Source of the DNA: Linnemannia hyalina
Lineage: Eukaryota; Mortierellomycota; Mortierellomycetes; Mortierellales; Mortierellaceae
Direction: 5' to 3'
DNA length: 64,000 nt
NCBI GenBank assembly: GCA_019671135.1
Contig: JAHRHY010000010.1
Location: forward strand, 1,550,001-1,614,000
Position 1 is the first letter of the stretch. Every line of letters starts with the position of its first letter. Under the pieces are notes generated by a model. That model saw only the letters and a list, made by a program, of their open reading frames with translations, made no database searches and was not told the DNA's origin. The position numbers and the translations under genes were made by a program. This document shows positions 9,426 through 20,090 of the stretch, in pieces.

Positions 9426-9490
9426 TGTAACAAGGCTTGGCTTGTATTGTGGAGATTGAATGTTTCTTAATAAAGTCAATGTTATGAACA
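9426..9490 (+). repeat. 65-bp TG...CA repeat, left copy
   Basis: Runs from TGTAACAAGGCTTGGC to TATGAACA. It is about 94 percent identical to the reverse complement of 13114-13179. It sits exactly where LINE sequence ends and Gypsy-associated sequence begins. TGTAAC is a common start of chromovirus LTRs, so it may be the edge of a 5' LTR. No target duplication is visible on this copy. Confidence 0.75.
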
Positions 9491-9652
9491 AGACTGTGGA
9501 ACTAGACTACGGACGTAAGAACTATTTATATTGTTGTATGGACCAAGTTGTCTCTGGATACTTGATCATTTGGTGGTGCTAGAAAAATCTAGAAGTTGGT
9601 GGCGTTGGTCATGTGCCAGTTATCAGAGTGAAACGAGTCTTTCCCTCAGTCC

Positions 9653-11514
9653 ATGGACCTAGACTCCACCGTCCATTCGGGCTCATCGTACAATCCACGT
9701 CAAGATAAGCAGGTGCAGTTAGACTTGAAGAACCGCACTTGTTTCGTTTGCCATGCCACCGGTCATCAAGCCCGCAAGTGTCCTCAAGCAACCCAGCCCA
9801 GACGAAGAACAACTCCATCTGGAACCTTCAATGGAATCGAACACATCCAACAGTCAAGCCCTGTTCCAGAGATAGCCTCTTATCAAATTAAAAAATCATC
9901 TGAGTCGTCGTCTTCGTCTGCCCCAGTGTCGTCGGCTATGGAATCAATACAGTCTTCTATGTCCACTTCGTCTACTCCGTCATCGTCAGTTGACGCGTCG
10001 ACACTCTTCTATTCGTCTGTCCCGGTCTCCGCGTTTAATGCGTCCACATTACCGTTCCCTGCCTCTTCATCCGACCCAGCCGATTTCCCCATCTTACCTA
10101 AGGAATCCGAGGATGAGCATGTGATGTATATTGCCGGTCATATCAAGAACCATAAGTTCGATATTTTGATCGACTGTGGCGCCAGCGCCAACTACATCAA
10201 CCAAGAAATTGTACGCGCCCTGAATATCCCTACGTCCAAAAAGAAAGAGGCACTATCAGTCAATGGCTTTAACGGTGATCAAATCGCCACCTGCACCCTT
10301 TACTGTCACATCCGTCTCAAGCTCGCTCCCAACTTCCAGCCTGTTATCCAGTTCCTTGTCATTCCAATGAAGTTTGACCTTGTCATTGGCAAACGACGGC
10401 TGGCAAGATCCGTTCCAAAGCCTGACCTTGACCTTGTCCACCACACCATCCGTATTGGTCCCCATATTGTCATCCACGGTTATGTCCGTACATCCTATAC
10501 TCCTGTCCTGTCCGCAATGCAGTTCAAACGCTGCCTAAACACTGACCCAGCATTCCTGTGCCTTGCCCAGCCACACGACGAATCCTCCTCTAAGAAGCCA
10601 CCAGCCGAACAACACCTCGCTGCTCAGGCATTACTTGAGAAATACAGCTCTGTCTTCCCCGACGAACTCCTTAAGGTCTTACCTCCATCAAGATCTGTCG
10701 ACCACAAGATCGAAATCATTCCAAGTTCCACACCACCGTCGCGTCAGACCTATCCGTTATCCTTAACAGAAATGGGTGAACTAAGAAAGCCGTTAGACGA
10801 CCTTCTGCTTCGTGGTTTCATTCGTCCAAGTAAATCGCCTTGAGGTGCCCCGGTTCTCTTCGTACGTAAAAAAGAAGGCGACCTACGCATGTGTGTGGAT
10901 TATCGAGCCCTCAACAAGCAAACCGTCAAGAACACGTGCCCTCTACCCAGGATCGATGAACTCCTCGACCGCCTTGCCAACGCCAAAGTCTTTAGCAAAA
11001 TCGATCTGCGCTCCGGATATCATCAAATCAGGATCGACGAAGAAGACGTCTCCAAAACAGCCTTCCGCACGCGTTACGGACTATATGAGTTCCTGATCCT
11101 GCCCTTCGGTCTCACAAACGCCCCCGCCACCTTTATGTGCCTTATGAACGACATCTTCAAAGAGGAGTTGGACACCATCGCCATCATCTACCTTGACGAT
11201 ATCCTTGTTTTCAGTGAGAACGAGGAGCAACACAAAATCGACCTTGAACGTATCCTGAAAATGCTAGAGGAGAACAAGTTGTATGCCAAATTATCCAAAT
11301 GTGAGTTCTTCAAGCCTCAAGTCAACTTTCTCGGTCATATCATCTCTCAAGAAGGCATTGCCGTCGATCCCAGCAAAGTCGCCGCCATAGTCGATTGGCC
11401 AGATCTCACCTGTGTTCTCGACGTTCGGTCTTTCCTCGGACTCGTGAACAATTACCATCGATACGTCCCTCGACTTGCTAAGATTGCCGCCCCCCCCCCC
11501 CACTTACCGAACTG
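9653..11514 (+). pseudogene. Gypsy polyprotein part 1: zinc knuckle, protease, reverse transcriptase
   Basis: Starts just before a CX2CX4HX4C knuckle (CFVCHATGHQARKC, about 9749-9790). A Ser-rich linker and the protease motif ILIDCGASANYI (about 10165-10200) follow, then the RT. TGA at 10841-10843 interrupts the frame immediately before GAPVLFVRKKEGDLRMCVDY. RT motifs continue with KIDLRSGYHQIRI, LPFGLTNAPATF and the catalytic YLDD (about 11190). The frame is lost at the C12 run at 11490-11501, where slippage has shifted it. No capsid domain precedes the knuckle, so the 5' part of gag was deleted. Confidence 0.88.
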
Positions 11515-12576
11515 TTGAAAAAAGGGAATCCATTTGTCTGGCAAGATGCACAAAAAACGGCCTTCCGCACTATCAAGAAGCTCATGACTGAAGCTCCCAT
11601 CCTAGGTATCTTTGTCCCTGGTGATAATGTTGAAGTCCATTGCGATGCCTCTCATTTCGCCATTGGAGCTGAACTTCGCCAGAACGGTCGCCCTATCGCC
11701 TTCGAATCCCGCAAACTGTCCTCCGCCGAAATTAATTATCCTATCCACGAAAAGGAACAGTTAGCCGTTGTGCTTGCGCTGACCAAATGGCGTGTGTACC
11801 TTCACTCGACCGCCAAACCCTTTGCGATCTACACCGACCATGAATCACTCAAGTACCGTCAATCCAAGAACAACCTCAATCCTCGACAAATCCGCAGCAA
11901 CGAAAAACTAGCTGAGTACAATTTCGAGATCAAGTATCGCAAAGACTCCCTCAATATCGTTCCCGATGTACTGTCCCGTCGTCCAGATTATCAACTCTCC
12001 GCCACCACTGTCTCCGCTCCCATTGTTGGTGACAACATCAAGACCCTATGTCGAGAAGCGATTACCAAGGATGAGTACTTCAAGGACTTTTTCGAACGCG
12101 CATCCAAGATTACCAATGTCGATGATCCCTTCAAATTCCAAGTCAAGAACGATCTTCTGTACCTCAAAAAGGGTGACAGACTCTGTATTCCCGACCTACC
12201 TACCGTCAAGATGCAGTTGTTATCCGAAGTTCTCAACTGCCCCACTGCAGGTCACAGTGGTGTCGACAAAACATATGCCCGCTTGTCTGAACTCTACTAT
12301 TGGCCACGCATGTACCGCTCCGTCCAGCATTATGTCGAATCCTGTCATATCTACAACACCTCTAAAACAAGAACTACAAAAGAAAATGGATTACTACAGT
12401 CGCTCTCGATCCCGGAGAGACCCTGGACTCATATTGCTATGGATCTTGTTACCAATCTCCCGAAAACCAAGTCCTACCACAACGCCATCCTTGTCGATCG
12501 CTTCAGCAAGGCTATTGTCTTCGTCCCCTGCAAGACTACCTGTACCGGTTTTGAACTCGCCCAGTTATTCTTCTAG
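11515..12576 (+). pseudogene. Gypsy polyprotein part 2: RNase H and integrase N-terminus/core
   Basis: Continues after the C-run frameshift. RNase H shows VEVHCDASHFAIGAEL, YPIHEKEQLAVV and IYTDHESLKY. The integrase zinc region reads GHSGVDKTYARLSELYYWPR with a degenerate second Cys pair (CHIYN). The core begins with AMDLVTNLPK. A TAG at 12574-12576 ends the frame, and the SDRDTRF segment continues beyond it. Confidence 0.85.
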
Positions 12577-13244
12577 TTTGTCTTTACGCGTTGCGGTCTC
12601 CCCAAGTCCATTGTTTCCGACCGAGATACTCGTTTCACAAGCCTCTTCTGGTCGAGTCTTTTTTCCTGCCTTGGTACCAGCCTCGACATGTCGACTGCCC
12701 ACCATCATCAAACAGATGAACAATCCGAACGAACGATTCAAACCCCTCAAACAGTACTTGCGCATGTATACCTCCAAGACACATGACAACTGGGATTCAA
12801 GTCTCTCTCCACAACCCGGCACCGCCAACAACAAACTCCAACCGCGATTCCTCGGACCCTTCGAGATCACCGAACGTCCTAGTTCCTTCAACTACAAGCT
12901 TGACTTACCTCCCAAGTCTCGTATCCATCCCGTGTTCCACGTCTCCAAGCTCCGAAAACACGTTCCTCGCAACCCAGAGCAATTTGTCAATCAAGATCAA
13001 GAAGAAGCCATTCAAGAAGCCATTCAAGAACCCTTGATTCCTGATAACCCTGCCTATTATCAAGTGGAATACGAGTTTGAAAAAATTATCAAGCACTCCA
13101 AGTCTGGCGGTGGTGTTCATAACATTGACGTTATTAAAAAAACATTCAATCTCCACAATATAAGCCAAGCCTTGTTACAGTGGGGAGATTACTGAGCTCA
13201 AGTTTACGGACGAACCAGCCGACAATCCTGCGCACGAAGAATAA
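12577..13244 (+). pseudogene. Gypsy polyprotein part 3: integrase end and chromodomain-like tail
   Basis: The first frame after the stop gives GLPKSIVSDRDTRFTSLFW and HHQTDEQSERTIQ, the second and third acidic positions of the integrase core. After a frame change near 12780 it reads PRFLGPFEITERPSSFNYKL and RIHPVFHVSKLRKHVP, the GPF/Y module typical of chromoviruses, then YEFEKIIKHSKSGGG, the start of a chromodomain-like tail. A 66-bp insertion (13114-13179) with a GTGG duplication breaks the tail. Beyond it the original frame probably ends at TAA 13242-13244. Confidence 0.75.
13114..13179 (-). repeat. 66-bp TG...CA repeat, inverted right copy with GTGG target duplication
   Basis: Reverse complement of the left copy with three substitutions and one extra base in a T run. 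It is bounded by GTGG at 13110-13113 and GTGG at 13180-13183. Both ends are TG...CA. With the duplicated GTGG it adds 70 bases, shifting the Gypsy frame by one, which explains the premature stop at 13193-13195. Confidence 0.75.
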
Positions 13245-14260
13245 AAACAACTCATTCTTTTTCTCTCAAGCCTACTTACATTCGTCGTAGTCCATTCTCA
13301 AGTGCTTACTCCCCTGTAGCATTCCTTGGAGGTGTCTTGATCAACACAGAAACGCCAATGGACTGATATTGTTAGTCTCAAGAAGATATTGAACCACACC
13401 CGCAGCTGGAAAAAAGGAGAAAGAGTCGGCTTGATAAAGACCACGCCGTTCCGTCTGGGCACCGTCGTGATCACGAGGGCGCCAAAATGGGTGTGGTGAC
13501 TCGATCGAGTTGATTAATATGATTTCCTGAGCAGAGGGCATAGAAGGCTGACAGTTCTGAAGTTAGTTAAGCTCGTCCTTGATCCACTATCCGTTGGGCC
13601 GTTCCCCTACCATCACACCTGCTGGTCGTCATAAACCGAACGACAATCCTGTCCGTGATCCAAACCAGTCCTGGAAACCAATCCCTTCTCGAGTGTTGAG
13701 TCCCGCCAGGGTCAGGATTTTTTTTTTGTAAACTGTGGAGAGAAGTGCTCGCAGTAATTCCGTGTAAAAAATCTGGAACTGATCAGTTCCAGAATCCATC
13801 GCAGGGGATAATTTTCTCTTCATTTTTGACGTGTTATTTTGGAACCTTTTTTTTACACGTCCATTCGTATTTTTGCGCGCGACCGTGCAGCAGGATTACA
13901 AAGAAAGCTGCAGAAGAAGGCGCACGGTTCCCCGTCTTGTTCACATCTTAAAAGCATCATCGCTACTGTCAGATACTGTCTCACGCGATAGAGTTCGTCC
14001 TCATCAATATTATCCCTCAACAACGGTGCAAGAACTTCATTTCACTTTCCTTCTCCTTGCCGAGTCCTCGATGGTTTGTGACAATGACCTGGATCCGAGA
14101 GTAGAATGGCTGGACTGACTCATCAACGTCAAGGAAAAAGCGGTGAAGTATGCTGACAAATGAGTAGGCGAAGTTCATTGGTTTATTAAAGTGGTATATT
14201 AAGGTACAGAGAGGTAAAAGTAAAAAATACAAGAAAATGAACAAATAAAAAATCCACCAT
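13245..14260. other. Gene-free stretch after Gypsy element
   Basis: About 1 kb without a gene I can support. It contains a perfect 22-bp palindrome (13772-13793) inside a longer pair of inverted CGTGTAAAAAA motifs (about 13761 and 13850). Otherwise it is AT-moderate unique sequence, with the 3' UTR of the minus-strand receptor gene at its right end. Confidence 0.5.
13772..13793. repeat. Perfect 22-bp palindrome
   Basis: TCTGGAACTGA followed by its exact complement TCAGTTCCAGA. An outer inverted pair, CGTGTAAAAAA near 13761 and TTTTTTACACG near 13850, encloses it, so a small foldback element of about 100 bases is possible. Confidence 0.6.
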
Positions 14261-16428
14261 CTAACGAGACATGTTCTTGTTGGGTCGCAATGGCGGTGAG
14301 AGGGAGCGGGACAGAAGTTGTTGATCAAAATTGAATTCTTCTCTACTACGACTGTTGTTGACTGGCTTTGAAGAGGTTGCGGATCCTCGATTACCAGTGG
14401 CAGTGGCGTTGCTGAGTGTTGAGGATTTGAGACTGGAATAGGGGACGGCATTTAGGTCTTCACTGTTGTAGAACTGGGTGTTGTTGGTTATGGATGGAGG
14501 TGAAATGGCGCGATGGGGTGGTTGGAGGGAGTTGTCATCTATTGAGAGGGTGATCCAAGCTGAAGAGTTCCATGGCTCAAGTGCGGGTGGAGACTGGTTC
14601 TTGGAGATTGAGCCGCCATTGGTGTTGCGGCTTGTCTTTTGCAAGGAAACCCTAGGGATCGGGGTTAAGTTTGTCTGGCTACCGTAGGGGTTATCGACGT
14701 GGGCGAGGTCAACCTTGTTGGGAGAACCAGGCGACGATGAATTGCTGTATACTTTGTTGTGGTTGTTCTGCGGCATATCGCCCATCATGATCTTGACATT
14801 ATCAGGGTTCCGCTTGCTAAAAAGCCTCTCTCTCAGATCTTCCCACAGCTCAAGCTTGGATCCAAAGATGACCAGAATGACGATACCAAGCATCGCAGGC
14901 AAAAAATCCGTGACGGTGGCCCAAACAAAGCTGGGCACAAAGGGTGTAGCAATTGGGGCACAAGTCCTCTGAGCAAACTCGCCAGCGACCAAGAACTGGT
15001 CCATGGTGGGGTTGGTCAAGGACAGACGTCCTGCTATAGCAGATTCAATCATCTGGTCGACCAGACAAGCAACCCACTGCTGGAACCAGGCAGAGGTGGG
15101 AGTGACAGTGAGTAGCTTCTTGGCTTCGATGTAATAGAAGAGACTGTAGACAACATCGATGAGTACGAGCCAGAGGGCGAGGACACCGGGGCGCCATTGC
15201 TGCTTGATTTGAAGGGTAATGCCGCGTGCGGTGTGGAGGCGGCGTTGTCGTGGGGTCATCATGGTGCTGTTATTGCTTCCGTTTGAGATTTCGGAGTTTG
15301 AGGTGCCGATCGAGCTCGATGAGTTTGCTACAATAGTCGCCTATGGTTTTGCCAATGCAGAAGGTGGGTGTGAGAAATAAGCCTCTTGTGGGTAGAGTTG
15401 AACAACACAAACGTTTACTTTGCAAGAAAAATAGTATACCTTGATCATGAAGGCGATGGTTCCCAGGTGCAACAAAGTAGCTAGGCAAACAATGATAGAG
15501 ACCGGGAGGAAGAAGTAGGCGCTGGCTACGTCCGGACTAATAAAGCAAATCGATCCAAAGCCAGGGTTCATAACTTTCTTCTTGATCACAATGGGGATAA
15601 TGAGGCCCAAGGGCAACACGAGCGGAACGACCATCCACCTCGAGAGCGAGTCCTGAATGAACGACGACCGATAAACGGTCAATAAGTGAAGGTTGGTGAT
15701 CAAAAGGGAACCCAAAGTGAGGATGATCAACGACATGAAGAGGAGCAGTGTACCTTTTAATACAAATAACAACCAAAAAAGCGTTTTTAGTTGTTGTTCA
15801 GCAAAGAAAAAAAAAACACACATGCAAAGTCTAACGAATCACATGCAACAAAACACGAGAATGCTGCCTTACCTGAAAGTCCACAGTACCAAGAGTTCGT
15901 CATATCGGCAACCTCATATTCATTCACACACAAAAGATCTTTCTTCATGAACAGCCAAGCCGTACCAAGTCCCTCCCAAGGAACGATCAGAATCGCAAAG
16001 ACGAGAACAATGAGATGAGGATGCTTGCGGCGACTGGGAAGGATGAGATAGCAGATTGAGAGGAAGAAGGAGGATGCGGCCGAAATAATACGGAAAACGC
16101 TGGTGATGGTGTACACGTGCTCCAATGTATGGGGTTCGTAAAATGCAAATGCGACAGGGCAAGGCAGACAGCAGGGACCATTACAGCCTGCAGTTGTGAG
16201 ATTGTAGATGTTTGGGATCATGGGTGGCGGGCACGCCATCAGAGAAGCGGAGGTTACATTGAACAATGCGGCAGCTCTTGTTGTTGGTGGGTTGACTGTT
16301 GGTGTAGTGGCTGCTGAAGATACGAATGGGAGGGAGGAAAGGGCGGCGAAGAGAAGGGTAGATGCGAAGATGAGAAAGGAGTAGTGTAGTTGTCGTTTTG
16401 GAAGACGTGGGAAGAGCTTGTTGGTCAT
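14261..16428 (-). CDS. Frizzled/Smoothened-like seven-transmembrane receptor
   Basis: Three exons (16428-15873, 15753-15440, 15340-14261) join in frame to 649 residues. The protein has a signal peptide (LIFASTLLFAALSSLPFVSS), a short Cys-rich ectodomain containing ACPPPM and GCNGPCCLPCPVAFAFYEP, about seven hydrophobic segments (for example ISAASSFFLSICYLILP, LIVLVFAILIVPW, PLVLPLGLIIPIVI, FLPVSIIVCLATLLHL, VLALWLVLIDVVYSLFYYI, FLPAMLGIVILVIF) and a Ser/Asn-rich cytoplasmic tail of about 170 residues. The CC-PCP-FY motif is typical of fungal and amoebal Frizzled-like receptors lacking the classical Frizzled domain. The role is presumably G-protein or Wnt-like signal reception at the plasma membrane, ligand unknown. 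The donor/acceptor pairs GTAAGG/AAAAG and GTATAC/CATAG support the model. It lies between the two long direct repeats. Confidence 0.78.
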
Positions 16429-16445
16429 GGTAGTCGAATATGGTT

Positions 16446-16446
<1 letters not shown>

Positions 16447-16489
<43 letters not shown>

Positions 16490-16490
16490 A
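16447..16490. repeat. GA-rich microsatellite in the receptor's 5' UTR
   Basis: Nearly pure GAGA repeat directly upstream of the receptor start codon (CT on the transcribed strand). Pyrimidine-rich leaders are common in fungal genes. Confidence 0.8.
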
Positions 16491-16996
16491 GAAAAGAATA
16501 TTAAGGCAAGAGGGAGTGTGGAGAATCCACTGGCGGCAAACCCGCAGAAGAGATGTGGAGAGGAGGATAGAGGAAAACAGGCAGGTGAGGAAGGGAAAGA
16601 GGTGGAATAGGTAAAGGGTGACAACGTTCAAAAAAAATAAATAAGAAAAAGAACAGAGGAGAACGAAAGAAAAAGAGAAGAAATGTGGGGAAAGAAAAAA
16701 GAAAACGAAAAATATAAATGAGAAAGCCGTTGGATGAAAGAAATGAAAAAGGGACATTGGGGTGTGACAAGAGAGTGGTCCAAAGAATGGCGCCCTATTG
16801 CCAACAACATCGACTTGAAAGCGAAAGAAAATAATTACGTATATATTTTTTTTTTCAATTGAAGTGATTAGAACTTTAATCGAACCCAAATCTATGTGTA
16901 TGGTCGTGTGAAGGCCATCCTCCTCCTCTAACTTCTCCTCTTTGTCCTCTTCCTCGTTCTTGTTTTCAACCAGCAGATAATAGTTGCAACAACAAT

Positions 16997-17414
16997 AGCC
17001 TCCGTCCTTTCTTAAATATTAGATTGTGCTCTTCTGACTCTGGGTTTACGTACTCGATTTTTTCTGATGTTGGAGTTGCTTCTGCTTCGAGTTCATGTCA
17101 CCCCTCCCTTCCCCTTTTTTTCATTTTCTACTACTTCCTTTGCACTTCTCTCACCCCCAGACCCTCACTGCTCCTGCCCCTAATATGAACCAACAACACT
17201 CTCTCACCCAAAGTGCTATCCCCACACTCCGACCATTCAACCCTAGGGTAGAGGTAAAAGAGGGGAATTAGTCTCAAACATACTCCTCTACTTCCTTAAA
17301 AGCCTTAATCGATTCAGCAAAAACGTACAATCAATCAATCAAATCGAGCACGTAAACCTGGAGTCAGAAGCTGAATCAAGAGCAGGATCTAATATTTAAG
17401 AAAGGACGGAGGCT
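16997..17414. mobile_element. MITE with ~70-bp terminal inverted repeats and TA flanks
   Basis: 28 bases at 16997-17024 (AGCCTCCGTCCTTTCTTAAA and on) are an exact inverted complement of 17387-17414. Similarity continues inward to about 17062 and 17337, with one 10-base gap and few mismatches. Reading the ends as GCCTCC...GGAGGC leaves TA on both sides, a Tc1/mariner-type target duplication. The interior has no coding frame. It is a non-autonomous element about 0.4 kb long. Confidence 0.8.
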
Positions 17415-19476
17415 AATTATCACGTGGATCGTTAGGAAGCTTGCTAACGAGATGATGGTGAGCAGACTGGACCATAGCACACACAAACAAACACAAAAGT
17501 ACTGTACTCAAACACAAATGCACACAAACGCACAACGTCCATACCACACCATGCTACCCACCCACAACCCTGCCGGCTGAGCAAATGCTCTGAACTAAAC
17601 AAGAACGATTCTGTTTTAAGTCTGGATGCTGAGCATGGTCATAGAAAACAACGGTTGGAAAAGTCAAACCCGTTAAATGAAGAAGAAAAAGGGGTTGTAA
17701 ACAAGAGTTAGCCCTCTATTGATGTGGATCTAGCCCACAATAACAGTACTAGCATGACTCGCAAAAAAGGTTTGCGTTCTGATACGACCTCCTCACCTTC
17801 TTCGCATGAATTAGAAAAGTGTTATTGGGTTGTAAGCAAGAGGTAACCCTCAATTGGCGTGCGTCTAGCCCACAGTACTATCATGATCCGCCAAAAGGTC
17901 TGCGCTCGATCTCGCGCATTGGGCGCCAAGTGACAAGACGAAGGGAGAATCTCAAATGGAGAGACTGACCGTATCTCTTTTAATAAACGATCTAAACGAA
18001 GCATTGAACGAACAGTAGACCTGGGGACATTCAGAATTGGTAATAACGTTTATCCGGGAGTGGCAGCGCATTTCTGTCCAAGACCGACGAAGAATAATTA
18101 AAGGCGAGAAAGAAAATAAATTAAGAGCATGTAAAAAACGAAACAGGAAAGAGACCGACTCAAGCAATAAAATGGTCCGAGGTAAACCATGGCATTTGCA
18201 ATGTTTTTGGGGTAATGGTGCGAAGACAGTTCCGAAGGAAGGGGGAGGAAGGGAAGCAAAAGCATGGCATAGACGAAACAACCATTATATGTTTGTTACG
18301 AAGGTATTAACATAAGAGAGAAAAATGAAGGGACGAACATCATTAGTGTATTGCCATTCCAGTTTTCGAACCCTTCATCCATATTGGTGCCATCTTGCAA
18401 CACACAACAACAACAACAACAAACAAACAAACAAGTATTCGCAAAATAACCAGCAAAGCAAGATCTCATCTCTCTTGCTTTGATTTCTACATCCCTTTAA
18501 TGTTTCTTTTTCTTCTTTCTTCTCTTGGAGGTCTCTTCCACAAAACACACATCATGAGAGAAGCTCAATGGAGGGAGAAGAGTGTCATTGAGGACGAGTG
18601 TAATAAAATAACAATGGAGGAACAAAGGTCGACGAGATGGAGGTGAAAAGACGAGAAAAACGAAAAGTGGAGGCGAATTAACAGCCGAGTGAACTTTAAT
18701 ATTGGCTTCATCGTGGTCAGTTCATCTCGATTTTGCGATTGATCCCTATGCTCACAACCCTCTTCCTCCACACCACAAATGAGCGGGTTAGAGCGTACCA
18801 ATGCGGAGGTACAGTGCATGTGCATGTACTATACATTTAGATGACGGGGAGGAAAGGGTTGGTCTTGACTTGTTCTTCCTTCACCGCCCAATTCTCTTGT
18901 CTAGGCTAACAATGGGCTCATGCTACATGTGTTTGCGTTTATTCTTATGACCATAGGCATCCATTCCGACCGTCCTTCACGACGCCTTGTTTCTAATTGT
19001 CGTTTATTGCTCCGAGTAGAGGCTGCCCAGGACTCAAGAAAGTACGATAGGAAGGGCGACAGTCCGTTGTGTCTGTTCCGTATCAGTTCGATTTTGTAAG
19101 GGAGGAGGACAGGGCCTTTTTTCTCTGCAGAGTGAGAGAAAAAATGAACGTGTGCATTGGCCTGCAGGTTCGTTCGAGACTCATTTGATCCACGGCTCCG
19201 GATTCGCAAGCAGGGATCAACCTCTCTCTTCTTCCTTTTATTATGTCCCTTTCGCGCTTATCTTTTTTCTAATCCTACAAGTAGCGGGGGGACAACTACC
19301 AGGAACACGCGCTGAAATGACTGATTGTTGTTATCGAAAAGGCCATCCCGTAGCTATGAATGAATGCACGTTATATATAGAGCGCAGTTCACACGTGAGC
19401 GCAAGAATATCATCCCATGAAGTCGTCATTTGATGTTGTCCCTTGGTGTTGTCCCTTGGTGTAGTCCTTTGGTGTA

Positions 19477-19610
19477 CACTCCTTTTCGCACTTTTCATAA
19501 GAAAGACACAAAGCCTTACTGAATTGACAAAATATAAGGCTGACTGGATAACATCCTTGTATTTTGTCAACTCAGTAAGGTTTTTCTTATGAAAAGTGCA
19601 AAAGGGAGTG
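19477..19610. mobile_element. 134-bp foldback MITE with TA target duplication, only in repeat copy 2
   Basis: The two halves are near-perfect inverted complements. The left arm starts CACTCCTTTTCGCACTTTTC and the right arm ends GAAAAGTGCAAAAGGGAGTG, with homology of roughly 55-60 bases per arm. TA dinucleotides flank it at 19475-19476 and 19611-19612, the target duplication expected of Tc1/mariner-type elements. Copy 1 of the surrounding repeat lacks it. No coding capacity. Confidence 0.8.
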
Positions 19611-19776
19611 TACAGCAGTTCCTTGATGGATTCTTTTGGTGTGTTGTCCCTCGGTGTTGTCCCTTGGTATAGGACGCTGAAAATATCAAGGAGTACATGT
19701 CAATGGCATCCAGAAAGAAAGAGATATCTTGATCTTTTTCGGTATCTTTCTCTTCTCCTGTGTCATTGCTCCTCCT

Positions 19777-19849
19777 TAGTCTCGCGGCCATCCCCTCCCA
19801 AGGAATTGGATTCCAACCCACGCAAAGGGAGGGGATCGCCGCGAGACTA
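19777..19849. repeat. Foldback hairpin in repeat copy 2
   Basis: Same 23-base inverted arms (19777-19799 and 19827-19849) as in copy 1. A loop base differs between the copies (AAAGAATTGG versus AAGGAATTGG), while the arms appear unchanged. Confidence 0.7.
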
Positions 19850-19910
19850 GCTCCTCCTAACATTTTTCTGCATGAACATGTAAGTCGATATGACCCATGA
19901 ACGAAAATGG

Positions 19911-19916
19911 TATAAA
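19911..19916 (+). promoter_or_regulatory. TATA box upstream of tube-like pseudogene, copy 2
   Basis: Identical TATAAA context at the copy 2 position, about 180 bases before the ATG at 20091. Confidence 0.4.
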
Positions 19917-20090
19917 GTACACTTCTTGTCTCTGTTCAATCCCACCACAGCTAACTTCTTCACTCGCCACCAATCACACACCTACCATAAACCAAGGAGT
20001 CATCTCATTTCCAACAAGACATCTCAACCAAACCCTTACTGGCTTACCACCCTCATAGCATTCCGTTCTCAATACCCTCCTTTCCAAGAG

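Larger units (their letters stand above)
9426..13244 (+). mobile_element. Decayed Ty3/Gypsy (chromovirus-like) retrotransposon
   Basis: A single gag-pol polyprotein order is readable: zinc knuckle, aspartic protease, RT, RNase H, integrase and a C-terminal region ending near a chromodomain start. It is cut by an in-frame stop at 10841-10843, a frameshift at a 12-base C run (11490-11501), a TAG at 12574-12576 and a further shift near 12640-12780. The capsid part of gag is missing. No pair of long terminal repeats was found. A 65-bp sequence at the left edge recurs inverted near the right edge (listed separately). The natural stop of the last frame is probably TAA 13242-13244. Confidence 0.85.
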
